From: Bacillota bacterium
GTDB taxonomy: Bacteria; Bacillota; Clostridia; Clostridiales; Clostridiaceae
Assembly (NCBI GenBank): GCA_021781745.1
Contig: JAJXWH010000016.1
Coordinates: 37,464 to 101,463 of the forward strand
Direction: 5' to 3'
Length of the DNA: 64,000 nucleotides
Shown here: positions 8,838 to 16,256 of the stretch, piece by piece
How the letters are laid out: each line of letters opens with the position of its first letter
Position numbering within the stretch: position 1 is the stretch's first letter
Made by a program: the position numbers and the translations under genes
The notes under the pieces: generated by a model
What the model saw: only the letters and a program-made list of their open reading frames with translations
What the model was told of the DNA's origin: nothing
Database searches by the model: none

Positions 8838-8967
8838 AGAACGGTTGAAAAAATTATTATATGATTTAGATACAACTACAAAAGATTTAAATAAATCGTT
8901 AGAACTCGTTAAAAAGTATAGTGATAATGCAGAGTTAAAATCAGAATTCTCAAATAGTCTAAAATAG
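8830..8967 (+). CDS. Small helical protein overlapping the MNT gene
   Basis: TTG start with GGGAGG 9 bp upstream, overlapping the preceding gene by 8 bp. The 45-aa product (MNKERLKKLLYDLD...) is one amphipathic helix and lacks the R-X4-6-H motif of HEPN toxins. It resembles the first helix of a HEPN protein, so it may be a truncated toxin remnant or a small partner of the nucleotidyltransferase. There is no obvious frameshifted continuation before 9003. Confidence 0.55.
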   Translation: MNKERLKKLLYDLDTTTKDLNKSLELVKKYSDNAELKSEFSNSLK

Positions 8968-9002
8968 AAAATTTAAAGAGTAGAACTTAAAGGGGTGAAT
9001 CT

Positions 9003-9431
9003 ATGATTAATATTGATACGAAACTAGATGATTTAAAGGATTATTTTAAAAGTAACAATAATATATCAGCGGCATGGTTTATAGGCTCATATGGAACGGA
9101 AAATCAGACTGAAGACAGTGACATCGATATTGCATTGTTATTTGAAAAGCCAATTGGAATTATGGATGAGATGGATATATCATGTAGGATTAGTGAAATC
9201 GTTAAGTTTGATAATATTGATACAATTAACTTATTAAATGCGCCTATAACATTACAATTTAAAGTTATAGATGAAGGTAGAAGCATTTATGAAAAAGATT
9301 ATTATAAAGTTTGTGATTTTATGGAAGGAGTTTTCAATATATATACGGATGAAAAGTATTATTTAGATAAATTTATGAATGATTTTTATGAAAGTTATGG
9401 GGTTAGGAGTAGAGATATTAATGGAATTTGA
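9003..9431 (+). CDS. mntA: MntA-like adenylyltransferase antitoxin
   Basis: 142-aa nucleotidyltransferase with exact GS-X10-DXD: Gly28-Ser29 and Asp40/Asp42 (GSYGTENQTEDSDIDIALLF). In characterised MntA/HepT (type VII) systems the antitoxin AMPylates a tyrosine in the toxin's RX4HXY motif. The gene overlaps the toxin gene by 11 bp, implying translational coupling, and has AAGGGGTGA before ATG 9003. It is only distantly similar to the other nucleotidyltransferase at 8403. Confidence 0.85.
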   Translation: MINIDTKLDDLKDYFKSNNNISAAWFIGSYGTENQTEDSDIDIALLFEKPIGIMDEMDISCRISEIVKFDNIDTINLLNAPITLQFKVIDEGRSIYEKDYYKVCDFMEGVFNIYTDEKYYLDKFMNDFYESYGVRSRDINGI

Positions 9432-9840
9432 TAAAAATAAAATAGATCAAAAATTATTATTTATGAATACATGCCTAAATAAATTAAAAAAATTAAAAGC
9501 ACTTGATAAAAATACGTTTTTAGAGGATTTTACAAAAGTTGATAGTGCTAAATATTTATTACAAGTAAGTATAGAAGCAATGCTAGATATATCTAGTCAC
9601 TTAATAGCTAGGAACAGATGGGGAAAGCCAAAAGATAACAAGGAACATTTTCAAATATTATCTGATAATGCAATAATAGATATTAAAGATGTATCAATAT
9701 ATTTTAACATGGCTAAATTTAGAAATAGGATAGTTCATATGTACTTTAATATTAGTGATGAAATGATATATGATATTGTTCAAAATAACATTGGTGATTT
9801 TGAAAGATTTATTGCTAATATTGCTAGAGTAATTATATGA
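9421..9840 (+). CDS. hepT: HepT-like HEPN toxin
   Basis: 139-aa all-helical HEPN RNase. The catalytic RX4HXY motif is complete: Arg101, His106, Tyr108 (RNRIVHMY). An upstream conserved Ser-His patch (DISSHLIAR, about 56-64) is also typical of the family. ATG 9421 is chosen because it starts the family fold and a weak TAGGAG lies upstream. The stop is only 19 bp before the attR core, so transcription could run into the truncated transporter operon. Confidence 0.85.
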   Translation: MEFDKNKIDQKLLFMNTCLNKLKKLKALDKNTFLEDFTKVDSAKYLLQVSIEAMLDISSHLIARNRWGKPKDNKEHFQILSDNAIIDIKDVSIYFNMAKFRNRIVHMYFNISDEMIYDIVQNNIGDFERFIANIARVII

Positions 9841-9843
9841 TTT

Positions 9844-9871
9844 AATATCGCAAGTGAGTACAAACAGGTCA
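9844..9871 (+). other. attR junction of the serine-recombinase element
   Basis: TCGCAAGTGAG (part of 9844-9858) directly abuts the core TACAAACAGGTCA (9859-9871), after which the host gene resumes in frame at 9872. The motif is the inverted counterpart of the left-end motif at 6250-6260. Confidence 0.85.
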
Positions 9872-10670
9872 AGGTGCTGATAAGACTATGCAGGCAGTTT
9901 TAAGTAAATCTGCAGATATTGGTTTTTGCGGTCCAGAGCAAACTATTTACATCAATAATCAAGGAAGAGAAGATTACCCAGTGCTTTTTGCACAACTTAC
10001 TCAAAAGGATGGTTCTTTCTTGGTTGGAAGAACTAAGGAAGATAATTTTAAGTGGGAGAATCTTAAAGGAAAAAATATTATAGGTGGAAGACCAGGTGGT
10101 GTCCCTGAAATGGCTTTTGAATACGCTATGAAGCATAATAATATTAATCCTAAAACTGATGTAAACATGGTTACTAATATAGATTTTGCAGCAACTGCTG
10201 GAGCATTTAAAGGTGGTACTGGTGACTATGTAGCACTTTTTGAGCCAACAGCATCAGTGCTTCAAAAAGAAGGAAGCGGAACTATTTTAGCATCAGTTGG
10301 TGAAGAGTCTGGCCTTATTCCATATACTTGTTATTTTACTACAAAATCTTATATGGATAAGAACACAAGGGTTATTCAAGGCTTTACAAATGCAATTTAT
10401 AAAGGACAAGAGTGGTTCTTCAGCCATAGTACAGAAGAAGTCGCTGACAGTATAATTGATTACTTCCCTGGTACAGATAAAGAAATAATCATGTCAGTTA
10501 TAGATAATTATAAAAAGATTGATGCCATAGCACATACTCCAGAAATAAAGGAAGAAAACTTAAACAGACTTATGGATATAATTACAGACTACGATGCAAG
10601 CTTAATGCCACAAAGACCACAATTTAGCAAGATAGTAGATAATTCTTATGCTGAAAAAGCAGCTAAATAG
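9872..10670 (+). pseudogene. ABC importer substrate-binding lipoprotein, 3' fragment
   Basis: Remaining three quarters of the binding protein begun at 6018. The frame continues as QGADKTMQAVLSKSADIGFCGPEQ, the ligand-binding region of NMT1/SsuA-like proteins, to a normal C-terminus. An ATG at 9888 could start a 260-aa product, and AAGGTGCTGA just upstream resembles a ribosome site. That product would lack the signal peptide and first strand, so it would be cytosolic and probably inactive. Excision of the 6239-9871 element restores the full gene. Confidence 0.88.
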
Positions 10671-10704
10671 CAATAACATAAAGATGAGAAGGTGGTGATT
10701 GTAT

Positions 10705-11472
10705 TTGAGTTTATTAAAAATATCAAATATATCCATGAATTATCATTCCATTAAAGGTGAAACACAGGCGTTAAATAATGTGAGTTTTGAAGTGAATGAT
10801 AGCGACTTTATTTCTATTTTAGGTCCTTCAGGATGTGGAAAATCTACTTTGCTAAATATTATGAATGGACTATTAGAGCCTTCAAATGGATATGTGTTAT
10901 ACAAAGGTGAAGATATAAAAAAGAACTTAGATAAAATAGGATATATGTTTCAAAAAGATCATCTTTTTGAATGGAATACTGTTTGGGAAAATGTAATCCT
11001 AGGTTTAAAAATAAAAAAGCAACTAAATAATGAATCGAAGAATAAAGTAAATGAACTACTAGATGCATATGGATTATTAAGATTTAAAAATCATTATCCA
11101 AGGGAACTTTCTGGAGGAATGAGGCAAAGAGTTGCTCTTATAAGAACATTAGCGCTAGATCCTGAAATACTTTTTTTAGATGAACCATTTTCAGCACTAG
11201 ACTATCAATCACGACTTTTAGTGTGTGATGATGTTTATAAGATAATAAAATCAGAAAAAAAGACAGCGATAATGGTAACTCATGATATTGCAGAAGCCAT
11301 TTCAATGTCAGAAAAGGTAATAGTTTTGTCAAAAAGACCATCAAAAGTGAAAGTAGAAGTTCCTATAAATTTTAAAAATGATGATTTGACTCCATTTCAA
11401 AAAAGAAGGGATCAGGAATTTTCTGATTATTTTAATAGGTTATGGAAGGAGTTGAATGAAGGAAATGAATAG
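10705..11472 (+). CDS. ABC importer ATP-binding protein (NitT/TauT family)
   Basis: 255-aa ATPase energising the importer. Walker A GPSGCGKST (near residue 42), Q-loop MFQKDHLFEW, signature LSGGMRQR (near 133), Walker B LFLDEPFSALD, switch His in MVTHD. I place the start at TTG 10705: AAGGTGGTGA ends 6-7 bp before it, whereas TTG 10699 directly abuts the ribosome site. It overlaps the permease gene by 17 bp. Substrate is probably a sulfonate-, nitrate-, thiamine-precursor- or aromatic-like small molecule; sequence alone does not decide. Confidence 0.93.
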   Translation: MSLLKISNISMNYHSIKGETQALNNVSFEVNDSDFISILGPSGCGKSTLLNIMNGLLEPSNGYVLYKGEDIKKNLDKIGYMFQKDHLFEWNTVWENVILGLKIKKQLNNESKNKVNELLDAYGLLRFKNHYPRELSGGMRQRVALIRTLALDPEILFLDEPFSALDYQSRLLVCDDVYKIIKSEKKTAIMVTHDIAEAISMSEKVIVLSKRPSKVKVEVPINFKNDDLTPFQKRRDQEFSDYFNRLWKELNEGNE

Positions 11473-12268
11473 TGAAATTTCAAAGGAACATGAAATATAC
11501 TTAAGCAAAGTAAAAAGAACTAAAAGAAGAATAGTAATAATTAGAATCCTTATACTCGTTATTTTTATTGCTTTATGGCAAATAGCAGCTAATCAAAAAT
11601 GGATTGATCCATTTTTGACTTCAAGCCCAGCAAGAGTAATTCAGTCATTTGTGTCATTATATGAAAGTGGTAGTTTATTTAAGCATATAGGCATTACCTG
11701 CTATGAAACTATTTTAGGCTTCTCATTAGGCACGATTTTAGGAGGATTAATTGCAGTAATATTATGGTGGTCTCCATTTGTATCTAAAATATTAGATCCA
11801 TATCTAGTAGTTTTAAATGCACTTCCTAAAGTTGCTTTAGCACCAATTATAATTTTTTGGATTGGTAATGGAATGCCAGCAATAATTGTTATTGCACTAT
11901 TAATATCAATTATTACAACAATTATTAGTATTTTAACTGGGTTTAACGAAATTGATCAAGAAAAAATTATGCTTATGAACACCTTTAGAGCATCAAAGAT
12001 ACAAATATTGCGATATTTAATATTTCCATACTCTATTCCAATTTTTATTTCAGCTCTAAAGATAAATGTTGGGCTTTCCTGGGTCGGCGTAATTATGGGA
12101 GAGTTTTTGGTAGCTAAAAGTGGATTAGGATTTTTAATAGTATATGGTGGACAAGTTGCTCAGTTAGATATGGTAATGATGAGTATTGTAATTCTTTCCA
12201 TGATTGCTTTTGTTATGTACGAAGCTGTTGCAATTATAGAAAGGAGACTTATAAAGGACAAGAATTAA
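11456..12268 (+). CDS. ABC importer permease (NitT/TauT family)
   Basis: 270-aa membrane subunit, about six helices, of the BPD_transp_1 family. The EAA-type cytoplasmic loop contacting the ATPase lies near residues 160-185 (TGFNEIDQEKIMLMNTF). Last gene of the importer operon, translationally coupled to the ATPase gene (17-bp overlap), with AAGGAG just before ATG 11456. With the binding protein disrupted upstream, this permease/ATPase pair probably has no dedicated binding protein in this strain. Confidence 0.92.
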   Translation: MKEMNSEISKEHEIYLSKVKRTKRRIVIIRILILVIFIALWQIAANQKWIDPFLTSSPARVIQSFVSLYESGSLFKHIGITCYETILGFSLGTILGGLIAVILWWSPFVSKILDPYLVVLNALPKVALAPIIIFWIGNGMPAIIVIALLISIITTIISILTGFNEIDQEKIMLMNTFRASKIQILRYLIFPYSIPIFISALKINVGLSWVGVIMGEFLVAKSGLGFLIVYGGQVAQLDMVMMSIVILSMIAFVMYEAVAIIERRLIKDKN

Positions 12269-12301
12269 AAGTAGTATAAAAAGATATGAATAATACTTTC
12301 A

Positions 12302-12393
12302 GAACTAGGGATATCTAAAAATAAAAAATAATACAATAGTGAGATTCTTAGAAGTATTGTATTAAAATTTATTTATAGATAAGCCCTAGTTTC
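12302..12393. repeat. Long inverted repeat after importer operon
   Basis: AACTAGGGATATCTA...AATACAATA aligns with the reverse complement of TATTGTATTAAAAT...AGCCCTAGTT: about 36-bp arms with a few mismatches around a 20-nt loop. It may end the importer operon or be a small palindromic element. Confidence 0.6.
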
Positions 12394-12562
12394 ATATTTT
12401 CGTTTTAAATAAGGCTAAATATACCAAAGAGGACAGGTTTCATCTAAAAGGTAACCTTTACTTAAAGTGAAGAGTAGTTTTACTTATTGCACTAATAGTG
12501 GTAAATTAAATTATATGAAAAGATTTAGAGAATATACTTAAGAAAAATGGAGGATGGCAAAA

Positions 12563-12916
12563 TTGAAATTATTTAGAGAAGCGTTAATTATACTTGGAAT
12601 CTATTTGCTTGGAGAATTGTTATCATCATTACTCCATTTGCCAATACCAGGCAATATTTTAGGAATGGTAATATTATTTATTTTATTATTAACTAATGTA
12701 ATTAAAGTAGAGAATATTTCCACCGTAACAAATTTTTTATTAGACCATTTAGCATTCTTTTTTATTCCGGCAGGAGTTGGACTAATGACCTCAATTGGAA
12801 TAATAAAATCAACATGGTGGCAATTACTAGTAGTATGTTTGTCTACTACTATAATAATTATTGGAACAACTGGAGTTATTGTTCAAGTAATTTCTAAAAA
12901 GAAAGAGCAGAAGTGA
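12563..12916 (+). CDS. lrgA: Holin-like protein LrgA/CidA
   Basis: 117-aa membrane protein with four hydrophobic segments, LrgA/CidA family. The pattern LPIPGNILGM (about residues 26-35) and the HLAFFFIPAGVG stretch are diagnostic. Members modulate murein hydrolase activity or transport small acids such as pyruvate, working with LrgB. I chose TTG 12563 because GGAGG (12549-12553) is 9 bp upstream; ATG 12554 overlaps that ribosome site. It ends 10 bp before lrgB. Confidence 0.9.
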   Translation: MKLFREALIILGIYLLGELLSSLLHLPIPGNILGMVILFILLLTNVIKVENISTVTNFLLDHLAFFFIPAGVGLMTSIGIIKSTWWQLLVVCLSTTIIIIGTTGVIVQVISKKKEQK

Positions 12917-12926
12917 GGTGAATTAT

Positions 12927-13640
12927 ATGGATGTATTAGTGAATAATGTTTTATTTGGTTTAGTGATTTCCCTAGCAGCTTTTGAAATAGGTATATTTAT
13001 CAATAGATATACAAGGATACCAGTTCTGAATCCATTATTAGTTGCAATAATAATTGTAATATGTTTTTTATCAGCATTTCATATTGATTTTGATACATAT
13101 AATAAGGGTGGCCAATTTATAAATATGTTTCTTGGACCATCAACTGTAGTTCTTGCAGTACCTTTATATAAACAACTTGATTTACTTAAAAAAAATGCGA
13201 AGGCCATATTAACTGGAATATTAGTGGGCAGCATAGTAGGGATTTTTTCAATAATCGGAATATCATATTTAGTTGGACTAGATACGAGCATAATAAGATC
13301 ATTGATTCCTAAATCAGTAACAACTCCTATTGGAATATCAATAAGCAGTCAATTAGGAGGACTAGTTCCAATTACTGTACTTGCTATAATAATTACAGGA
13401 ATAATAGGAGCAGTTTTTGGGCCAACTGTTTGTAAAATATTAAGAATAAAAGATAAAGTGGCAATAGGAGTTTCTATGGGAACAGCTGCTCACGCAGTTG
13501 GAACAAGCAAGGCACTTGAACTAGGAGAAGTAGAAGGGGCCATGAGCAGCCTATCAATTGGAATAGCCGGAATAATGACCGTAATTCTCGGACCAGCTGC
13601 ATATCATTTAGCGGCTATAGTGTATCATATGATTAAATAA
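12927..13640 (+). CDS. lrgB: LrgB family membrane protein
   Basis: 237-aa protein with about seven membrane segments. The LrgB signature PKSVTTPIGISIS (about residues 128-140) and AAHAVGTSKALELGE (near 190) are intact. ATG 12927 follows GAGGTG by 6 bp. It forms a two-gene operon with lrgA and ends in a strong terminator. No LytTR or LysR regulator gene lies next to it, unlike many lrgAB loci. Confidence 0.93.
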   Translation: MDVLVNNVLFGLVISLAAFEIGIFINRYTRIPVLNPLLVAIIIVICFLSAFHIDFDTYNKGGQFINMFLGPSTVVLAVPLYKQLDLLKKNAKAILTGILVGSIVGIFSIIGISYLVGLDTSIIRSLIPKSVTTPIGISISSQLGGLVPITVLAIIITGIIGAVFGPTVCKILRIKDKVAIGVSMGTAAHAVGTSKALELGEVEGAMSSLSIGIAGIMTVILGPAAYHLAAIVYHMIK

Positions 13641-13672
13641 GTCTATATTATAGGTAGGTAACAAGTATTGGA

Positions 13673-13703
13673 GACCACTGAAAAATGGAATTTTTCAGTG
13701 GTC
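13673..13703 (+). terminator. Terminator of lrgAB
   Basis: Perfect 13-bp stem GACCACTGAAAAA / TTTTTCAGTGGTC with a short 5-nt loop, followed by TTCATCTATTTTA. Confidence 0.8.
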
Positions 13704-13753
13704 TTCATCTATTTTAAGATCAATTAAGTTAATTTTTTAATATACAGATATCC

Positions 13754-13940
13754 AACATTATAATTGGACTTATTATATGAATATACTTACATATTTACTA
13801 AATCTTCATGTGGATATCTTAACTAGAAATAATGGATATTTTCATAGTTTTTCGTAATATTATGACCCTTGCGGTTACAAAAATATTTATTATTTCGGTA
13901 AGCTACCACATAAGTCTAGTTTACATGTTGTTTATTTATA
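13754..13940 (+). repeat. 187-bp dispersed repeat A, copy 2
   Basis: Second copy of the 187-bp element at 1491-1677, same strand, nine substitutions, no gaps. It occupies most of the 486-bp gap between lrgB and the unknown gene at 14127. The remainder of the gap is AT-rich with no recognised feature. Confidence 0.8.
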
Positions 13941-14126
13941 GTTTGGTATATTTACAATAAATATGATACATACATAAATCTTATTGTAATGGCACTATAC
14001 AAGAGCTTTAGTAATATTTACTTGTTGATTATACTATTAAGTGCAAATTATAATTTATATAGGTATGAAATTATACGGAATTAATGATGAATAAAAACTA
14101 TAAAGAGATGCGGGAGACGGATAAAT

Positions 14127-15269
14127 ATGGCTTACGAAGATGAATTGCTTATTACTTATGGATTAGGGTATGCCTTTGAGAAAAGTAAATTACTAATTGT
14201 TTCAGAACTTGAGGAAAAAACTGTTTTAAAAAAAGAATTAGATATTATGAAAGAGATAAATATAATCAACGAATTTAAGGAAAAATTGCATTCTGAAAGT
14301 GATTTAAGATTCCCTAAGAGCTATATTACAAATGTAGAAGAAGCTTTAGAGGAGAAGTTATCAAAGACTATACCCATAATTACATCAATAAAAGCCAAGA
14401 ATATGACAAAACAAGATCATCTCATGGACGAATATATAAAAAAAGATTTGAGCTTAGTAAGATTAAGAAAAGAAGGCTACATACAAAAGGATTTAACTTT
14501 AATAAAAGAGTATCTAGATAAGTGCACTGAAAATTTAGATATAAGTATAGAAAACAAAGAACAGAAAGCATTGAAATTTGATAAAATTGTTTTAAAAATT
14601 ATTTTAACTTCAAGTTTTGGAAATGATTTTAGTTCCTTCTTGAGTCAACAAGGACAAGCTGGAAGTATAAACAAGTTAGACAAAGCTATGGAGAAACATT
14701 TAGAAGATGCCCTTAAGAATAAGTATTTAGTAATAAAGAAGTATAATGAATTAGATTTTTTAAATTTACTTTTATTTCTTGAGGAATGGCAAGGAAAGCA
14801 TTTTGAATGGGACGAAAAATATACAAGCTTATTGTTTTCTGTAAATAAGGACGGGCAAAAATATAAAGGTCCACAGTCAGAAATAAAAGATTATGTAATA
14901 TCTTTTATTAAGGAAAAAAGGTATTTGTATTTTCCCTTTGGCAAATACAATGAGGAAAATATATTTATAACTTTAAACGATGAAAAGTATTGTAATAAAG
15001 CCGAAAATCAAGAAAATACTACTAAACCTAAATATATGGTTTTAGAAAAAAAAGAAGGAAACCTATATCAAATTACTTCAAATGACTATAAAGAAATTGA
15101 TTTAAGTTATAACTATGAATTAGGCTATTTACTTTCCTATGAAAATGATAATGTCAATATTTCTTTCGTTACATATGATAAAATCAATGATAAAGTAAAT
15201 CATATAAATAAATACGACGACTTAAAAACAGAAATGATTAAGGCACTAGAAGAGCATTTTATAATATAA
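14127..15269 (+). CDS. Protein of unknown function, 380 aa
   Basis: Starts at ATG with GGGAG upstream; no signal peptide or membrane segment. The protein is rich in Lys, Glu, Leu and Asn, with helical stretches near residues 25-60 and 95-150 and a more beta-like C-terminal third containing aromatic residues (YLYFPFGKY near 272-280). I recognise no family motif and no catalytic pattern. It stands alone between repeat A copy 2 and a terminator plus palindrome PAL3, which suggests an isolated, possibly acquired gene. Confidence 0.75.
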   Translation: MAYEDELLITYGLGYAFEKSKLLIVSELEEKTVLKKELDIMKEINIINEFKEKLHSESDLRFPKSYITNVEEALEEKLSKTIPIITSIKAKNMTKQDHLMDEYIKKDLSLVRLRKEGYIQKDLTLIKEYLDKCTENLDISIENKEQKALKFDKIVLKIILTSSFGNDFSSFLSQQGQAGSINKLDKAMEKHLEDALKNKYLVIKKYNELDFLNLLLFLEEWQGKHFEWDEKYTSLLFSVNKDGQKYKGPQSEIKDYVISFIKEKRYLYFPFGKYNEENIFITLNDEKYCNKAENQENTTKPKYMVLEKKEGNLYQITSNDYKEIDLSYNYELGYLLSYENDNVNISFVTYDKINDKVNHINKYDDLKTEMIKALEEHFII

Positions 15270-15283
15270 AAATACTGACGAAG

Positions 15284-15350
15284 GAAAGACTAACTATGTT
15301 GCTCAATTCTATTCTCAACGCAACACTGCACAAAATAGTTAGTCTTTCTT
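15284..15350 (+). terminator. Terminator of the 380-aa protein gene
   Basis: 14-bp stem GAAAGACTAACTAT / ATAGTTAGTCTTTC enclosing about 37 nt, ending in TT. It lies directly after the stop codon. Confidence 0.6.
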
Positions 15351-15371
15351 GTGGTATTTATATATTTCTAA

Positions 15372-15538
15372 ATATAAAGATTTTGAACTTAACTTATACG
15401 TTTAAATATACTCAACTAGAAATGAGGCACATACTTTTGTGGAATGTTTCATTAAAATTCCTTAGAAACTGGAACAAAAGTATGTGCTTCATTTCGGTGA
15501 GTTATATTTAAATTAAAGTTAAGTTCGATCTTGTATAT
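15372..15538. repeat. Long palindromic element PAL3
   Basis: Palindrome of about 165 bp. GAACTTAACTT...TTTAAATATACTCA...GGCACATACTTTTGT pairs with ACAAAAGTATGTGC...GAGTTATATTTAAA...AAGTTAAGTTC. The inner part holds the GAAAT motif seen in PAL1 and PAL4. It separates convergent genes and contains no plausible gene. Confidence 0.75.
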
Positions 15539-15557
15539 CTAAAAATGTTATGTACCT

Positions 15558-16166
15558 TTATTTAGTTGAAGATTTTTCAAGGCGTCTGCGTTTTTTGGTT
15601 TTCTTTTTCATAACTGAAAAACCAAAGGAACCAATTGGTTTTTTAACTAGTGGAAAGTATTCACCATGACAGTAAGACATCATATTTGCATTTTCAAAAT
15701 GAATCTTACCTTTGTCGTCAAATAAATCTTCATTAACATGAGAACCAAGAACTTCAGCTATGAACATATCGTGGGTTCCAAGAGGAATTATGTTTTTTAC
15801 TTTACATTCAATATTTACTGGACATTCTTCTATGTAAGGTACTGAAATATTAAGACTATCTTTTAAAGTAAAGTTCATTTCAGCAATTTTATCATTTTTC
15901 TTTCCAGTTTTAACGCCGCAGTAATCTACTTTCTTTACTAAATCTGAGCTAGGCAAATTTACTACAAACTCCATAGTTTCTTTTATATATTCATAAGATA
16001 ATCTTTCAGGTCTTATTGAAATATAAAGCATAGGAGGTTTTGTATTAATTGTACCAGTCCATCCAACCGTAAAAACATTAGTTTTACCTTCTTTATTTTT
16101 AGAGGTGATTAAAACCACAGGTACGGGATTTAAAATTACACTTCCTTTGAAATTCCTCTTATTCAT
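15558..16166 (-). CDS. Flavin reductase-like FMN-binding protein
   Basis: 202-aa split-barrel flavoprotein of the flavin reductase-like family (COG1853 type). The N-terminal pattern PVPVVLITSKNKEGKTNVFT and VGWTGTINTKPPMLYISIRP fit FMN binding; residues 75-170 contain the usual CEVKN-like strand (IECKVKNIIPLGTHDMFIAEV). I chose the internal ATG (16166) because AAAGGAG precedes it. The electron partner is unknown; related proteins reduce free flavin or act in small redox chains. A basic tail (KKKTKKRRR) ends the protein. Confidence 0.87.
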   Translation of the reverse strand: MNKRNFKGSVILNPVPVVLITSKNKEGKTNVFTVGWTGTINTKPPMLYISIRPERLSYEYIKETMEFVVNLPSSDLVKKVDYCGVKTGKKNDKIAEMNFTLKDSLNISVPYIEECPVNIECKVKNIIPLGTHDMFIAEVLGSHVNEDLFDDKGKIHFENANMMSYCHGEYFPLVKKPIGSFGFSVMKKKTKKRRRLEKSSTK

Positions 16167-16187
16167 ATTAAATACTCCTTTAAATAA

Positions 16188-16223
16188 AGGCATCTTCAAA
16201 AATAATTTTATTTGAAGATGCCT
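16188..16223 (-). terminator. Terminator of the carboxypeptidase gene
   Basis: Perfect 13-bp stem AGGCATCTTCAAA / TTTGAAGATGCCT; on the minus strand it is followed by TTTATTT. It lies just after the dacF stop and before the flavin reductase ribosome site. Confidence 0.75.
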
Positions 16224-16256
16224 AAATGAAATTTTAATTATATCTAGGTAAATGAA

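Larger units (their letters stand above)
6239..9871. mobile_element. 3.6-kb serine-recombinase element with toxin-antitoxin cargo
   Basis: A 3,633-bp insertion (counting one core copy) in an ABC-transporter gene, bounded by the 13-bp direct repeat TACAAACAGGTCA. Contents: a large serine recombinase reading toward the left end, a divergent 53-aa protein, an MNT-type nucleotidyltransferase with a 45-aa partner, and an MntA/HepT pair. There are no conjugation, replication or phage structural genes, so it is a minimal integrative element. Both host halves remain in the same frame, so excision would be scarless. Confidence 0.88.

Noticed and set aside
9872..10670. Independent full gene starting at ATG 9888
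   Set aside because: The sequence upstream of 9888 continues the same protein in frame to the 9871 junction and matches the interrupted 5' fragment, so this is the 3' half of one gene.
12554..12562. ATG start for lrgA
   Set aside because: It overlaps the GGAGG ribosome site; TTG 12563 has correct spacing.
15296..15511. 71-codon frame after the 380-aa gene
   Set aside because: Covers the terminator hairpin and palindrome PAL3; no ribosome site.
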